Of a DNA stretch of 34,439 nt, positions 10,592-19,150 are shown one piece after another. The notes under the pieces are model-generated. The model saw only the letters and a program-made list of their open reading frames with translations. It made no database searches and was not told where the DNA came from. Position 1 is the stretch's first letter, and each line of letters starts with the position of its first letter. The stretch comes from an uncultured Lachnospiraceae bacterium. GTDB taxonomy: Bacteria; Bacillota; Clostridia; Lachnospirales; Lachnospiraceae. The stretch covers positions 1 to 34,439 of the forward strand of contig ONSO01000026.1 in NCBI GenBank assembly GCA_900320485.1. The letters are read 5' to 3'. The position numbers and the translations under genes were made by a program.

Positions 10592-10629
10592 TTAGTTTTG
10601 TTTTAGGTCAGGAAGGTTTCGAACTGACC
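10592..10629 (-). promoter_or_regulatory. preQ1-I riboswitch, distal aptamer
   Basis: A second complete aptamer lies exactly 40 bases upstream of the first. Its loop (TTCGAAACCTTC) and tail are the same as in the proximal copy, but P1 is GGTCAG (10629-10624) with CTGACC (10611-10606). Five of the six stem pairs have changed on both sides, keeping perfect pairing. Two bases separate the two aptamers. Confidence 0.92.
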
Positions 10630-10644
10630 GCGTTACAGATGCTT

Positions 10645-10672
10645 ATTATATCAGATAGCCGGAATTTGTCAA
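10645..10672 (-). promoter_or_regulatory. Promoter of the riboswitch-queT transcript
   Basis: On the minus strand a perfect TTGACA (10672-10667) and a perfect TATAAT (10650-10645) are separated by 16 bases. The predicted transcript start is about 10 bases before the distal aptamer, so both aptamers are in the leader. Confidence 0.9.
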
Positions 10673-10786
10673 CAAAAGATTGCCTCTTGCATATTTTTTA
10701 CAAGCCTTCCACATACTAACTCAAAATAAGCGTGCGCATTCCGCGCCCGTGACCTTATAAGTCCATTATGAAAAAGGAGATAGAAG

Positions 10787-11332
10787 ATGAAGGCAACAGG
10801 TATTGTAAGAAGAATCGATGACCTCGGCAGGATCGTGATCCCAAAGGAAATCCGGCGTACCCTTCACATTCGCGAGGCGGATGCCCTGGAGATCTACACC
10901 GACCGTGAAGGCCAGATCATCCTGAAAAAATATTCCCCCATCGGAGAAATGACTACGTTTGCAAAGCAGTATGCGGAAAGCCTGGCACAGGTTTCCGGCC
11001 ATGCGGCCCTGATCGCGGACAGAGATCAGTTCATTGCCACTGCGGGCGGCTACCGCCACTTAAACGGCAAGCCCGTGAGCCACCAGCTCGAGGAAAAGAT
11101 CAACCATCGCGAGACCATCCTGGCCTCCAAGGGAGATCGCAGTTTTATTCCCATTACGGAGGACGGCAGCGAAGTTTATATCCATCAAATGATCGCGCCC
11201 ATCATTTGCGAAGGTGACATCATTGGCAGCGTTGTCCTCCTTGAGGACGACAACAAGAACAAGATGGGCGAAGTAGAACAAAAGCTTGTACTCTCTGCCG
11301 CGGGTTTTCTGGGAAGGCAGATGGAACAGTAA
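10787..11332 (+). CDS. spoVT: SpoVT-like transition/sporulation regulator
   Basis: A DNA-binding regulator of the AbrB/SpoVT family. SpoVT in Bacillus modulates late forespore genes. Residues 1-50 are the swapped-hairpin AbrB domain with GIVRRIDDLGRIVIPKEIRR. Residues 55-181 match the position and size of the GAF-like C-terminal domain of SpoVT, with LEEKINHRETI in the middle. Total length (181) is right for SpoVT and too long for plain AbrB. AAGGAG precedes the ATG. I saw no convincing vegetative or sigma-G promoter in the 114 bp to the queT promoter; TTATAA at about 10755 is a weak candidate. A clear terminator follows. It suggests a spore-forming host. Confidence 0.88.
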   Translation: MKATGIVRRIDDLGRIVIPKEIRRTLHIREADALEIYTDREGQIILKKYSPIGEMTTFAKQYAESLAQVSGHAALIADRDQFIATAGGYRHLNGKPVSHQLEEKINHRETILASKGDRSFIPITEDGSEVYIHQMIAPIICEGDIIGSVVLLEDDNKNKMGEVEQKLVLSAAGFLGRQMEQ

Positions 11333-11341
11333 AAAGATGCG

Positions 11342-11378
11342 AAACAGCCTCCGCAACAGCGCGGAGGCTGTTTGTTTT
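11342..11378 (+). terminator. Intrinsic terminator after spoVT
   Basis: AAACAGCCTCCGC (11342-11354) pairs with GCGGAGGCTGTTT (11361-11373) around a 6-nt loop, followed by TGTTTT. It isolates spoVT from the polysaccharide locus. Confidence 0.92.
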
Positions 11379-11438
11379 ACGCATGGCGGCGCGGCCTGCG
11401 GTTAGAACAAGAAAGAACTGGGGATTTATAAAAACTTA

Positions 11439-11467
11439 TTGATTTTTGTTATGTTTTATACTATGCT
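11439..11467 (+). promoter_or_regulatory. Probable promoter of the polysaccharide locus
   Basis: TTGATT (11439-11444) and TATGCT (11462-11467) are 17 bases apart in an AT-rich stretch between the spoVT terminator and the first locus gene. The start codon at 11505 is about 30 bases beyond the predicted transcript start. The overlapping TATACT at 11457-11462 would have a poorer -35. Confidence 0.65.
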
Positions 11468-11504
11468 GTTTTAAAGTGAAAAAGAGTGCAAAGGGAGCAA
11501 AAAG

Positions 11505-12817
11505 ATGCAGGATTTCGTGAATGATCCACGCTTTGCGGGAATTGGAAAGTTCGAGTCAAAGATCTGGCTGTCTTCCCCCACCATGCATGGCGATGAACAA
11601 AAATGGGTGGATGAGGCGATACGGACCAATTGGGTTTCCACCGTTGGAGCAAATATTGACGAGGTGGAAAAGGCGTTGGCAGAGTTTACGGGCGCAAAGT
11701 ATGCAGTTGGTTTATCCTGCGGTACGGCAGCGCTTCATCTTGCAACAAAGCTTGCCGGAGAAAGGCTATACGGTAAGACAAAACCTAACGTGGGGGCGCT
11801 TCAGGGGCACAAGGTGTTTTGCTCCGATTGTACGTTTGACGCAAGCGTGAATCCGGTAGCCTACGAAAATGGTGAAGCGGTGTTTATTGATACGGAATAC
11901 GATACCTGGAACATGAGCCCCGAGGCTTTGGAGAAGGCGTTTGAACTCTATCCGGACGTGCGACTGGTTGTTATTGCACATTTATACGGAACCCCCGGCA
12001 AGATGGAAGAAATCAGGGCTATCTGTGATAAGCATGGAGCCTTAATTGTTGAGGATGCGGCGGAGAGCCTTGGCTCTAAGTACAAGCTGAACGGTCAGTG
12101 GGTTGAGACGGGAACGCTGGGTTCCTATAACGTTATCAGCTTTAAAACGGCAATAAGGTGATCACGGGGTCCGCAGGAGGAATGTTTCTGACGGATTCGA
12201 AGGAAGATGCGGAAAAGGTACGGAAATGGTCTACGCAGAGCCGGGAGGCTGCTCCCTGGTACCAGCACGAAGAGCTGGGATATAACTATCGAATGAGCAA
12301 CATTATTGCAGGCATTGTTCGCGGGCAGATCCCGTATCTTGAGGAGCATATTGCCCAAAAGAAGGCGATCTGGGAACGATATGAGAGGGGACTCGCGGAT
12401 CTTCCCGTGAAGATGAATCCATGGGATCGGGAAAAGAGCCAGCCAAACTTCTGGCTGTCCTGCATGATGATCGATGAGGAAGCCATGGCTCCGATGGAGC
12501 GTGGAGATAAGGATTATCTGTATAAAAGCGAAAAGGGTAAGAGTAGTCCACAGGAAATACTGGAGGCGATCAGTGCATTTGGCGCGGAGGGACGCCCCAT
12601 CTGGAAACCCATGCATTTACAGCCAATGTACGGGAATAATCCGTTTGTTACGGTGGAGGGAAATGGCAGGGGCAGAAGTAACGCATACATAGCGGGGAGC
12701 GGCGTTGACGTCGGTGCGGATATTTTCAAAAGAGGATTATGCCTGCCAAGTGATAATAAGATGACAAAAGAGCAGCAGGACGTGATCATCGAGATTATTC
12801 ACAGGTGCTTCCAATAA
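11505..12817 (+). pseudogene. DegT/DnrJ/EryC1-type aminotransferase, frameshifted at the PLP lysine
   Basis: A PLP-dependent sugar aminotransferase of the DegT/DnrJ/EryC1/StrS type, which would make an amino sugar for the surface polymer. The first frame (11505-12161) encodes 218 residues, including GLSCGTAALHLATK and VEDAAESLGSKY, and stops shortly after SYNVISF. The rest continues in another frame to 12817 with ITGSAGGMFLTDS and HEELGYNYRMSN. The family motif NGNK, with the PLP lysine, is readable only in the second frame (lysine codon 12155-12157). The join is at TTTAAAAC (12141-12148); two extra bases or one missing base would explain it. The second frame has a GTG at 12158, after the lysine, so neither piece alone could be active. 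Total length (about 437) is otherwise normal. It may be a true mutation, a sequencing error or, less likely, recoding. Confidence 0.85.
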
Positions 12818-12884
12818 AAAAGAAGTCGGCGTAGAACGCGTCGAGGTTAGGGAAAAAGTGCTGTTTGAGGGGACTATTTGAACG

Positions 12885-13619
12885 ATGGAGTTTAAGATCG
12901 GTTTAGCCGGAAAGACGATTGGAATTACCGGCATATATGATGAAATCCTGCATATGTGCGAGGGCTATTATGCGGAGGGACCGGAGGATTTTCACGTAAG
13001 CGTTACTCCCGCGGACGTGGAGTATGAACGGAAAAAATCCGATCAGGAGGCAATCCTCGAAGGACGGGTCCCGGAGAGCTTTTCTGCGTCCTACCTGGAG
13101 ACGCTGGCGGTCTATCGGAAGATAGCAGTGGAGATGCTAAAACATGATACGTTCCTGATGCATGGCGCGGTGGTGGGCGTTGCCGGAGAGGCGGTGCTCT
13201 TCACGGCGCCATCCGGCGTCGGAAAGACGACGCACGTAAGGCTTTGGCTTAAGGAGATTCCGGGGGCTTTTATCGTCAACGGAGACAAGCCTTTGCTGCG
13301 CTTCCTCGAGGACAGGTGCGAGGCCTGCGGTACGCCCTGGGCAGGCAAGGAAGGGATGCAGACCAACGTCTCCCTGCCCCTTAGGGCCATTTGCTTCGTT
13401 GAACGGGGAAGCGTTAACAAGATCACGCCCGTATCCTTTAAGGATTCCTACCCACTTTTGTTCCAACAGGTCTACCGGCCGGAAGCCGGTGAGGCCATGC
13501 TTCGGACCATGGAGCTGGTAAAGCGCCTCGGGGAAACGGTACCATTATACCGTCTGAGCTGCAACTTGGCACCGGAAGCTGCTCACGTGGCATTCCGGGG
13601 ACTATTTAGGGGCAATTGA
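12885..13619 (+). CDS. HprK/PEP-carboxykinase-like P-loop protein
   Basis: A 244-residue protein related to the kinase domain of HPr kinase and to PEP carboxykinase. The P-loop APSGVGKTTH has its lysine at about residue 114. It is preceded by the strand FLMHGAVVG and followed by IVNGDKPLLR, the likely metal-binding strand. CGTPWAGKEGMQTNVSLPL and AICFVERG follow. It lacks the N-terminal domain of true HPr kinase. Homologous small kinases are known next to some RiPP clusters (lasso peptide kinases) and in polysaccharide loci, but the substrate here is unknown. It sits between the aminotransferase and a polymerase-like gene, with only 3 bases to the next ATG. Phosphorylation of a sugar, a lipid or a protein is possible. 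Confidence 0.75.
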   Translation: MEFKIGLAGKTIGITGIYDEILHMCEGYYAEGPEDFHVSVTPADVEYERKKSDQEAILEGRVPESFSASYLETLAVYRKIAVEMLKHDTFLMHGAVVGVAGEAVLFTAPSGVGKTTHVRLWLKEIPGAFIVNGDKPLLRFLEDRCEACGTPWAGKEGMQTNVSLPLRAICFVERGSVNKITPVSFKDSYPLLFQQVYRPEAGEAMLRTMELVKRLGETVPLYRLSCNLAPEAAHVAFRGLFRGN

Positions 13620-13622
13620 AAA

Positions 13623-14972
13623 ATGAAAGATGGTAAGTTACAAAGAATCATTATTTTGCAATGTTGCCTGGTGGCGTGCACGTATGCGCTGGAAGGGTTG
13701 TGGGCAGATGGTGCCATGACCGGAATGATCGAGAAGGGAATTCGCTTTTTGACAGGTGGTTCATCCGGCTGCTTTCTTTTGTATTTGACCATAAAAGGCA
13801 GATCGTTTAGGAAGAAGGACTGTATTTTACTCTACTCGCTTTTGACGTTTGCCTTTTTCTCATCCTGGAGCATCTGTGGTTTTTCCTTTCAGTTGTTTTT
13901 CAGTGCGTTTTACTTTACCTGGCTGTCATTAATTTGGGTTTATTTGGCCATGAAGACGATAAAGAATCCGGATGCGCTGATGCGCTGGGTTTCATTGGTT
14001 TTCGTGATGGCGTCGGCAATCGCTACGGGAAGTGTGGTGGTGAGGGCTACCGTTTCCCTGAAGGCAGTGATCCCCGGAAACGATAGAATCTTTGGATGCT
14101 TCAAAGTGGGGCGATTGTGTGGCTTTGGAAATGCCAACATATTTTCCATGCACTGCATGACCGCATTTTTGTTTTCCCTTCTTGGCCTGATCAAATGGAA
14201 GGGAAAGATTAGGATTCTGTTTGGAGCGGCACTTATCTGGAATTGGTTTTGCCTGGGCCTTGCCAATACAAGGACATGCATACTGGCAACGGCATTTACC
14301 ATTGGCGTCTGGTGCTTTGGCTGTATGCACGCGCGCTTGGCGAAAGAGAAGGTGCAAGGCAGGGCGGGGAAGGAATTGTCGGCTATTCTGCTTGCCGCAT
14401 TAGTTGCCATTACGCTGTTGCCAACCTTTTTGGCACCGGCGTTTCTCTATAAGGGTACCGTTAAGATGATCGCCGGGGCAGTAAAAGAACGGCAAATGGT
14501 CGTAAGTTTGGAACGGGTATATTCCAGAGATGCAGGAGATTTGGAAACCTTAACGGACCGGACTAAAATATGGAGAAAGAGTTTGGAGACCAGCATCAGT
14601 AATGAAAGGCGGTTTTGGATCGGAACTTCCGTAAAGAGTAATGAACAGGTGAATGGTGTATATGAAGGACGACATGATATCGTGGCATCCTTTTCACACA
14701 ACATGTTTTTGGAGGTGTTACGCAGACTTGGAGTTATAGGGCTTGGATTGTGGATCCTGCTCATCGTTACTTGGGGCGAGAAAGCGATAAAGACTTTATT
14801 TGACCCGCAGGAGGATTCGGGGAGCTTGTTTTTATTGGCAATGGGCGCGGGAACTTTGCTTACCGGCATTACGGAATGTGGACCTTTTCCCATCCACTTG
14901 ATGATCGCCATACCGCTGCCATTCTTTTTGTGTTGTGGATATTGCATGAGGGAGAAAAATGAAAAAGCGTGA
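13623..14972 (+). CDS. O-antigen ligase/polymerase-like membrane protein (first)
   Basis: A 449-residue protein with about ten to twelve membrane segments, consistent with the O-antigen ligase/polymerase (Wzy/WaaL) superfamily, which joins lipid-linked repeat units outside the membrane. Evidence is the helix pattern and the central segment FGNANIFSMHCMTAF, which echoes the 'NPN..' region of such proteins. A large outer loop around residues 280-350 rich in charged residues is also typical. Sequence divergence in this family is high, so the class is likely but the linkage formed is not predictable. It starts 3 bases after the P-loop gene and overlaps the next gene by 14 bp, so it is part of a tight operon. 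Confidence 0.75.
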   Translation: MKDGKLQRIIILQCCLVACTYALEGLWADGAMTGMIEKGIRFLTGGSSGCFLLYLTIKGRSFRKKDCILLYSLLTFAFFSSWSICGFSFQLFFSAFYFTWLSLIWVYLAMKTIKNPDALMRWVSLVFVMASAIATGSVVVRATVSLKAVIPGNDRIFGCFKVGRLCGFGNANIFSMHCMTAFLFSLLGLIKWKGKIRILFGAALIWNWFCLGLANTRTCILATAFTIGVWCFGCMHARLAKEKVQGRAGKELSAILLAALVAITLLPTFLAPAFLYKGTVKMIAGAVKERQMVVSLERVYSRDAGDLETLTDRTKIWRKSLETSISNERRFWIGTSVKSNEQVNGVYEGRHDIVASFSHNMFLEVLRRLGVIGLGLWILLIVTWGEKAIKTLFDPQEDSGSLFLLAMGAGTLLTGITECGPFPIHLMIAIPLPFFLCCGYCMREKNEKA

Positions 14973-16446
14973 TTTTGTCTGGCTGTCGGCCTTTATCGTT
15001 ATTGGTGTTTTAGCTTTTTGCCTGGGAATGCAGGTCCAAAAGCAGCGTGCCGGGCGGGAGGAAACGGAAAGGAGAAGGCTGCTGCTTGCAGAAAAAGAGA
15101 AAGGATCTGCCATGCAAGAGGTTAGTGCCGTGCCCGGAACGTCGGCCGAGATGCTTGATGCCGAGTATTGGCAGGAACGCTGCGGCGAAGTACTTTTGTT
15201 TTCTGCGGAAGAGGTGGATGAATACCGAAGAAACAATCCGCTGTCCGTCTTGTACTTTGACGAATTTGAAGGACGGGATCTAAGACTCTTTACGTATGAC
15301 CTTCCGGAGAGCATTCCCCGTAAAACCGTGGAAACGCTGCTTGATTCCATGGGCATGGAAGAGTGGATTGATGGCAGTAAAAAGTCATTCGTTAACGGGA
15401 GGGCAGTCGGAGAGAGCTATTGGACGTCCCTTTTGGAGCTTTGCGCGGAGAACAAGATCATGGAGCGGGTGGAGCCTAAGTATGCCATTTGCGTTAAGAG
15501 AGACATGGCCATGGCATTCCCCGCGGATGATTTTTTGGCGGAAAGCGAAGATGAGATCTTTTGCAACCAGATGGTAGTTGCGGAGGCCATGCCCTTTACG
15601 GGAGTGGCGGTACTCCATGAGAGCCGGGACGGGGAATGGTGTTTTGTTTTAGACGGATCGTACTGCGGCTGGGTGAGAAAAGAATCGCTGGCCGTCTGCC
15701 GGGATAAGGAAGAGTGGCTTTCCATTTGTCAGCCTGAGCGATTTCTCGTGGTGACGGGATGTGAGATCATTTTGGATGAGACGGCATTGGATACACATAC
15801 CGCAGGGATGATGCTTCCCATGGGTACTAAAATAAAGCTTGCGGAGCAGGCTGACGAAAGAGTTGACGGGCGCGAGGGTTTTGGATGCTATTTGGCAGAA
15901 TTGCCCTTTAGGCGCGAAGACGGAAGCCTTGGAACGGAAAAGGCATGGATCCCCGTTTCAAAGGCCGTGCATGAGGGGTATCTCCCCATGACCGCCGACG
16001 CCGTGATCGGGCAGGCATTTTTATTCCAGGGAAAGATTTACGGCTGGGGAGGATCCCTTTCCTCCAATGACTGCTCAGGGTTTGTCCGTCAGGTGTATTC
16101 CTGCTTTGGACTGGAGTTGCCGAGGAACAGTGCGGCCATCGCAAAGATCTATGATCTTGGGGGCAGGGAATGTAAGTATATGACTGCAGGCAAGAAAAAG
16201 GAGATCTTAAGGGCCGTGCCGGCGGGAACCTTGCTTTTTATGGATGGACACCTGATGATCTACCTTGGCATGGAGGGGGAAGAACCGTATGTCATCAGCT
16301 CCTGCGCAACGTTCATCGAGCCCGGAGATCGGACGGGGAGCATTCAGGAGGCGTATGGTGTTTTTGTATCTAATTTGGAGCTCCTTAGAAAAAATGGTGA
16401 TACCTGGCTGGAGAGCCTGAAGTATTTTCAGTGGAGGGAGTATTAG
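14959..16446 (+). CDS. Exported SH3-NlpC/P60 cysteine hydrolase
   Basis: A 495-residue secreted or membrane-anchored protein with an N-terminal hydrophobic segment after KKR (FVWLSAFIVIGVLAFCLG). The C-terminal 150 residues are an NlpC/P60 (C40) domain: the nucleophile lies in NDCSGFVRQVY (Cys about 372) and the general base in DGHLMIYLG (His about 431). The third catalytic position seems to fall in VISSCATF, without a His there. Residues 190-345 fit one or two SH3-like wall-binding units, with FVLDGSYCGWV. Relatives cut peptide bonds in peptidoglycan. In this locus it may trim the wall during polymer export or attachment. GAGGGAG precedes the ATG. Confidence 0.85.
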   Translation: MKKRDFVWLSAFIVIGVLAFCLGMQVQKQRAGREETERRRLLLAEKEKGSAMQEVSAVPGTSAEMLDAEYWQERCGEVLLFSAEEVDEYRRNNPLSVLYFDEFEGRDLRLFTYDLPESIPRKTVETLLDSMGMEEWIDGSKKSFVNGRAVGESYWTSLLELCAENKIMERVEPKYAICVKRDMAMAFPADDFLAESEDEIFCNQMVVAEAMPFTGVAVLHESRDGEWCFVLDGSYCGWVRKESLAVCRDKEEWLSICQPERFLVVTGCEIILDETALDTHTAGMMLPMGTKIKLAEQADERVDGREGFGCYLAELPFRREDGSLGTEKAWIPVSKAVHEGYLPMTADAVIGQAFLFQGKIYGWGGSLSSNDCSGFVRQVYSCFGLELPRNSAAIAKIYDLGGRECKYMTAGKKKEILRAVPAGTLLFMDGHLMIYLGMEGEEPYVISSCATFIEPGDRTGSIQEAYGVFVSNLELLRKNGDTWLESLKYFQWREY

Positions 16447-17514
16447 ATGAGGATACTATATTATTCGTTTGAACATGCAAAGCAGGAGTATGGCGGAAAC
16501 GTGATCCTAAAAAGGAATCTGGCTTATTTGAAGAAGCTGGCGGGTGAGGAAAACGTAGTTTCCTATTCGACCACTAACATACCTCCCGGGTTTACCAGAA
16601 TTTTGAGGGGGCTTCAAAAGCTTACGGGATTTGAGCTTTTTGCAGATCGAAAGTTGTTAAAGGAATTAGGGGATTTTGATTACGTATTTATAGATGGTAC
16701 GGCACGCGGATCATTTAGCCGGCGCACGATCCGAAAGATCAAAGCAATTACCTTTTTCCATAACGTGGAATATGATTATTACTGCCAGAAGAATGCAGGC
16801 GCCCGGGGATTAAAAAAACTGAAGAGTTATTTGCAAAACAGGACAGAGTATTATTATGAAAGACGGCTGTGCAAAAACTCTGAAGTGATCATTACTTTGA
16901 ATCAAAGAGACTCTGACCATTTGAAGCAACTGTATGGTCGGGGAAGTGATCTTCTGCTTCCTACTTCGATGGAGGATGCTTATCAGGAGACTGATTTCCC
17001 TCAAAGCAATGATGCATCGAAATATCTACTGTTTGTGGGCAGCGATTTTTTCGGAAATACGGAAGGACTTTTTTGGTTCTGTGAAAAATGCATGCCTTAC
17101 GTGAAGATGCCACTGATCGTAGCAGGACTTGGGATGGATAAATACAAGGATCGTTATTCTTCTGAAAATATTCATTTTTATGGATACGTGGATGATCTTG
17201 CGGGGCTATACCGTAATGCGGCAGCAGTAGTATTGCCCATTATCAGCGGTTCGGGAATGAAAACGAAAACCTGTGAAGCCATGATGCAAGGAAAGGTTAT
17301 CTTTGGAACAAGGGAGAGCTTTGAAGGGTATCAGCTTTCGGAGGATTGCATCTTATGTAATGACGCCGGGGAATTTATTGAAAAGATAAACTCCTATTTA
17401 GATGTAGGTGCGCGCCCTTACAGTGCCGCAAACAGGGAACTGTTTCTGAAAAATTATGAGAGGAGCGTTGTGGAAAAGAAATTTTTGGATTTCTTTAGCA
17501 GGATAAAAGCATGA
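16447..17514 (+). CDS. GT4-like (GT-B fold) glycosyltransferase
   Basis: A 355-residue cytoplasmic glycosyltransferase with the GT-B plan. The N-terminal half begins MRILYYSFEHAKQEYGGN. The C-terminal half carries YLLFVGSDFFGNTEGL, VIVLPI-like strands and SGSGMKTKTCEAMMQGKV, which corresponds to the nucleotide-sugar-binding EX7E region of GT4 enzymes, here in degenerate form. Donor and acceptor sugars cannot be inferred. The ATG directly follows the previous stop, with GGAGGGAG as ribosome-binding site, and the 3' end overlaps the next gene by 4 bp, so translation is probably coupled. Confidence 0.82.
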   Translation: MRILYYSFEHAKQEYGGNVILKRNLAYLKKLAGEENVVSYSTTNIPPGFTRILRGLQKLTGFELFADRKLLKELGDFDYVFIDGTARGSFSRRTIRKIKAITFFHNVEYDYYCQKNAGARGLKKLKSYLQNRTEYYYERRLCKNSEVIITLNQRDSDHLKQLYGRGSDLLLPTSMEDAYQETDFPQSNDASKYLLFVGSDFFGNTEGLFWFCEKCMPYVKMPLIVAGLGMDKYKDRYSSENIHFYGYVDDLAGLYRNAAAVVLPIISGSGMKTKTCEAMMQGKVIFGTRESFEGYQLSEDCILCNDAGEFIEKINSYLDVGARPYSAANRELFLKNYERSVVEKKFLDFFSRIKA

Positions 17515-18257
17515 TACCGAAAAAAATACATTATGTTTGGCTTTCCGGTTCTCCAAAACCAGAGGATATAACGACGTGTATTAAATCATGGGGCGAGATA
17601 TTACCGGAATATGAAGTGCGTGAATGGACCATGAAGGATTTTAACTTGGAGGATATGCCAGGGTACGTAAAAGAAGCAATCGAACAGAAAAAGTGGGCTT
17701 TTGCGACGGACTATTTAAGACTATATATTCTGTATCACGAAGGCGGGATCTATCTTGATTCAGACGTTCTTATGAGAAAGCGGATCGATCCATTCCTGAA
17801 CAATTCCTTTTTTTCGTTTATCGAATATCATGAAGAGGGTTTTTTGCCCTATAAGGATCTTATTGATGAGGATGGCGTTGCACTTGTGGATTCGCATATC
17901 CCGGGTTTTTGCATCCAGGCGGCTTTCATGGGGGCGGAAAAGGGCAATCCATTTGTTAAGGATTGCATGGAAAGCTACCGATCCAGAAAGTTCCTGACCT
18001 CTGAGGGTAAACCTGACACAAGTATTTTGGCTCCGGATATTTATGCTCTGTGTGCAAGAAGCTATGGCTTTCGGTACAAGGATTGCAGGCAGGATTTGAG
18101 GGGAGGGACAACGATCTATCCTTCCGCTTATTGTGGCAGCAAGAAAAAAGATTCCAAGGAAAGTAATTATGCCGTACATTGTTGCGCCGGATCTTGGCGC
18201 AACGTGACTATTAGACAGAAGATTCGTAACAAGATCAAGAAAATCATAAAGGGTTGA
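17511..18257 (+). CDS. GT32-like glycosyltransferase (DXD sugar-binding)
   Basis: A 248-residue GT-A enzyme of the glycosyltransferase 32 / capsular polysaccharide synthesis type. The start MIPKKIHYVWLSG and the segment KWAFATDYLRLYILY with GGIYLDSDV are the family's hallmarks. The DXD motif is D83-S-D85 and binds the metal and nucleotide sugar. VHCCAGSW near the C-terminus matches the usual 'H...GSW' tail. It overlaps the previous gene by 4 bp. Relatives transfer hexoses onto surface glycans; the exact sugar is unknown. Confidence 0.88.
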   Translation: MIPKKIHYVWLSGSPKPEDITTCIKSWGEILPEYEVREWTMKDFNLEDMPGYVKEAIEQKKWAFATDYLRLYILYHEGGIYLDSDVLMRKRIDPFLNNSFFSFIEYHEEGFLPYKDLIDEDGVALVDSHIPGFCIQAAFMGAEKGNPFVKDCMESYRSRKFLTSEGKPDTSILAPDIYALCARSYGFRYKDCRQDLRGGTTIYPSAYCGSKKKDSKESNYAVHCCAGSWRNVTIRQKIRNKIKKIIKG

Positions 18258-18263
18258 TGTTTT

Positions 18264-19136
18264 ATGATGATTTCCAAAACGGTAGCGATAGCATTTTTGG
18301 TGAGAAATTGTGAAAAAACTTTGCCGGTTTTTCTGAAAAGAATAGAAAGAATAAGAAGCTATTTCGCGGATAGCTGGATTTTCATTGTGGAAAATGACAG
18401 TAAAGATGCAACAAGAAGCTTGCTCAAACAGTATGAGACGTCTCATGAATCCGTTATTTTGTTTTCGTTTGATGATCCTGCATTAGATAACCTGTCCCGC
18501 ATGGAGCGAATGGCGTGCCTGCGTAACAAATGTCTTGACCTTGTGGAAAACAGTGGTTATGAACCGGACTATTACATTGTGGTGGACAGTGATCTGGACT
18601 TTTCTCCTGCTTCGGTGCGTTGTGCTTTGCAGAAGGCCCCGGAAGATTGGGCAGCCTTGTTTGCAAACGGGAAATATTATCTGAAATTTGGAATGTGTCG
18701 GATTCCGGTTTTGTATTATGACCTGTTTGCTTATCTGCCGGATAAGGTCAAAATCGGAAGGGGAGACAGTTTGACCCAAAAGCAGATGCTTAAACTTCGT
18801 TGGCATACGCGAAAAGAAATTAAGAAGAATCGCTATCTTAAATGCCGATCAGCATATGGGGGATTGGGCATTTATAGATATGATGCCGTAATGGGATGCC
18901 GCTATGCGGCAGAAAAGAATGTTATAAGCCACAAATTTGACCAGCTTTGCGAACATATACCATTCAACAGGGAGGTTTCAAAGCAAGGTGCCCTGTATGT
19001 CTGTCGGGATTTGAAGGTGTATTATGAAGCCATTTCCGTAAGAAGGTGGTTAACCATCTGGGTAAAAGCCAATTTTCGTTCCAAGGCTCTGCTGAAAATG
19101 CAAAACATGTATCACACCGTGATCCGCAGAAGATAA
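18264..19136 (+). CDS. GT-A glycosyltransferase resembling GT69 (CAP59-like)
   Basis: A 290-residue GT-A-type protein. The N-terminus has the nucleotide-binding pattern VAIAFLVRNCEKTLP and IVENDSKDATRSLL, and the acidic motif YIVVDSDLDF lies at about residue 94-103. The layout resembles the cryptococcal CAP59 / GT69 type alpha-mannosyltransferases, though I base that only on the motif arrangement. It starts 7 bases after the previous gene; ATG 18264 and 18267 are both possible. It is the last gene of the first plus-strand run of the locus, and the next two genes point the other way. I saw no terminator in the 14 bases between the convergent stops. Confidence 0.72.
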   Translation: MMISKTVAIAFLVRNCEKTLPVFLKRIERIRSYFADSWIFIVENDSKDATRSLLKQYETSHESVILFSFDDPALDNLSRMERMACLRNKCLDLVENSGYEPDYYIVVDSDLDFSPASVRCALQKAPEDWAALFANGKYYLKFGMCRIPVLYYDLFAYLPDKVKIGRGDSLTQKQMLKLRWHTRKEIKKNRYLKCRSAYGGLGIYRYDAVMGCRYAAEKNVISHKFDQLCEHIPFNREVSKQGALYVCRDLKVYYEAISVRRWLTIWVKANFRSKALLKMQNMYHTVIRRR

Positions 19137-19150
19137 ACTAACGGTATCAA

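Noticed and set aside
10740..10775. Sigma-G type promoter for spoVT
   Set aside because: A GCATT and a CATTATG are present, but about 23 bases apart, too far for the usual spacing.
12141..12148. Programmed -1 frameshift site in the aminotransferase
   Set aside because: The in-phase codons TTT AAA do not form an X XXY YYZ heptamer, and I saw no clear stimulatory stem downstream; an indel or sequence error is simpler.
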